The notes beneath the pieces were generated by a model. That model made no database searches. It worked only from the letters and a program-made list of their open reading frames with translations, and was not told the origin of the DNA. From the NCBI RefSeq assembly GCF_000953675.1, contig NZ_LN679998.1, positions 1,511,911-1,575,910 on the forward strand: a DNA stretch of 64,000 nt, given 5' to 3'. This document shows positions 63,542 to 64,000 of this stretch, piece by piece. How positions within the stretch are numbered: position 1 is the stretch's first letter; every line of letters begins with the position of its first letter. Made by a program: the position numbers and the translations under genes. Origin of the DNA: Paraclostridium sordellii. GTDB taxonomy: Bacteria; Bacillota; Clostridia; Peptostreptococcales; Peptostreptococcaceae.

Positions 63542-64000
63542 ATGATTAAAATAGCAATTTGTGAAGATGAAAAAGAGCAACAAGATTTATTAAAAACTCA
63601 TATTAATCAAATATTTAAGGATTTACCAATCAATTACAGTCTAGATATATTTAACTCAGGAGAAGAGTTACTTAAAAACTATCCCAAAGATATTGACATA
63701 TTTTTAATAGATATACAATTAAATGAGATAAATGGAATGGATACTGCAAGAAAAATCAGAGAAACAGACAATAAAGCAGAAATAATATTTATAACATCAT
63801 TAATAGAATATGCTCTAGAAGGATATGAAGTAAGAGCTTACAGATACTTAATAAAACCAGTAAAATATGACGACCTAAAAATACACATCTTAAACTGTAT
63901 AAAAGAAATAGACATAAAAAATAGACACATTATCATAAAAGAACAAGGAAACAGAATAAAGCTAGACATAAGTGAAATAACTTACATAGAAGTACAAAAA
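63542..64000 (+). CDS. LytTR-family response regulator, N-terminal part (cut by window end)
   Basis: ATG 63542 follows GGGGAGA. Receiver domain with CEDEKEQ acidic pocket, phospho-acceptor D57 in FLIDIQLNEING, a Thr in IIFITS and K-P in LIKPVKYDD, followed by a linker and the start of a LytTR DNA-binding domain (HIIIKEQGNRIKLDISEITY). AgrA/ComE-type regulators of this kind control peptide signalling or extracellular functions. The remaining ~90 residues and any partner kinase are beyond the window. Confidence 0.9.
   Translation, partial: MIKIAICEDEKEQQDLLKTHINQIFKDLPINYSLDIFNSGEELLKNYPKDIDIFLIDIQLNEINGMDTARKIRETDNKAEIIFITSLIEYALEGYEVRAYRYLIKPVKYDDLKIHILNCIKEIDIKNRHIIIKEQGNRIKLDISEITYIEVQK

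Overview
The window is low-GC, AT-rich DNA with strong AGGAGG-type ribosome binding sites, rho-independent terminators at most gene ends, and gene families typical of anaerobic Firmicutes: the arginine deiminase pathway, corrinoid methyltransferases, a BceAB-type module, a CarD-like protein and DUF1659/DUF2922. This suggests a clostridium, probably of the Peptostreptococcaceae type (Romboutsia/Paeniclostridium/Intestinibacter-like). No rRNA or tRNA is present, so the assignment is inference. The window opens inside a histidine kinase and closes inside a LytTR response regulator.

Region 1 (0-2.7 kb) holds the kinase tail, a palindromic repeat, a zinc-ribbon protein and a DUF4003 protein. Region 2 (2.7-10.5 kb) is the replication core of a phage or phage satellite: divergent XRE regulators, DUF2815, a family A DNA polymerase and a primase/VapE helicase. 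It is followed by a cluster of twelve iteron-like repeats (8913-9196), DUF2922/DUF1659 genes and a Mor-like activator. No integrase or structural genes are seen. Region 3 (10.5-22.6 kb) is accessory: a Septu-type PtuA/PtuB defence pair bounded by two copies of a conserved motif plus terminator, a BceRS-BceAB-like two-component/ABC module, an hsdR fragment, a PD-(D/E)XK nuclease-like protein and an unrecognised protein with an internal duplication.

Region 4 (22.6-26.3 kb) is a MerR regulator with a MATE exporter and a serine hydrolase. The exporter and hydrolase share an almost identical 19-bp-spacer promoter. Region 5 (26.5-32 kb) is a complete NikABCDE-type nickel importer. Region 6 (32-38.6 kb) has a small membrane protein, a dicarboxylate/amino acid symporter, a YoaK-like protein, L25, a CarD-like protein and a MerR-methyltransferase fusion. 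Region 7 (38.7-46 kb) is arcA-arcB-arcC plus a YfcC-type transporter and a small membrane protein, with prfC convergent. Region 8 (46-48.7 kb) holds another repeat copy with gene remnants, a DUF1848 protein and a TIM-barrel protein.

Region 9 (48.9-57 kb) is a complete L-fucose system: lactaldehyde reductase, an AraC regulator, then isomerase, kinase, mutarotase, aldolase and permease. Fucose would be imported, cleaved to dihydroxyacetone phosphate and lactaldehyde, and the lactaldehyde reduced to 1,2-propanediol. Region 10 (57.2-63 kb) is the most interesting part. A ribose-type ABC importer is transcribed in one tight operon with a corrinoid protein, a UroD-family methyltransferase and a cysteine-rich MetH-activation-like protein, suggesting import and demethylation of an unknown methylated compound. 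It is followed by a probable structured non-coding RNA (about 63.06-63.36 kb).

Four copies of a ~100-bp palindromic element and six copies of a separate 25-nt motif, most followed by hairpin terminators of differing sequence, are scattered through the accessory regions and mark the edges of several gene cassettes.
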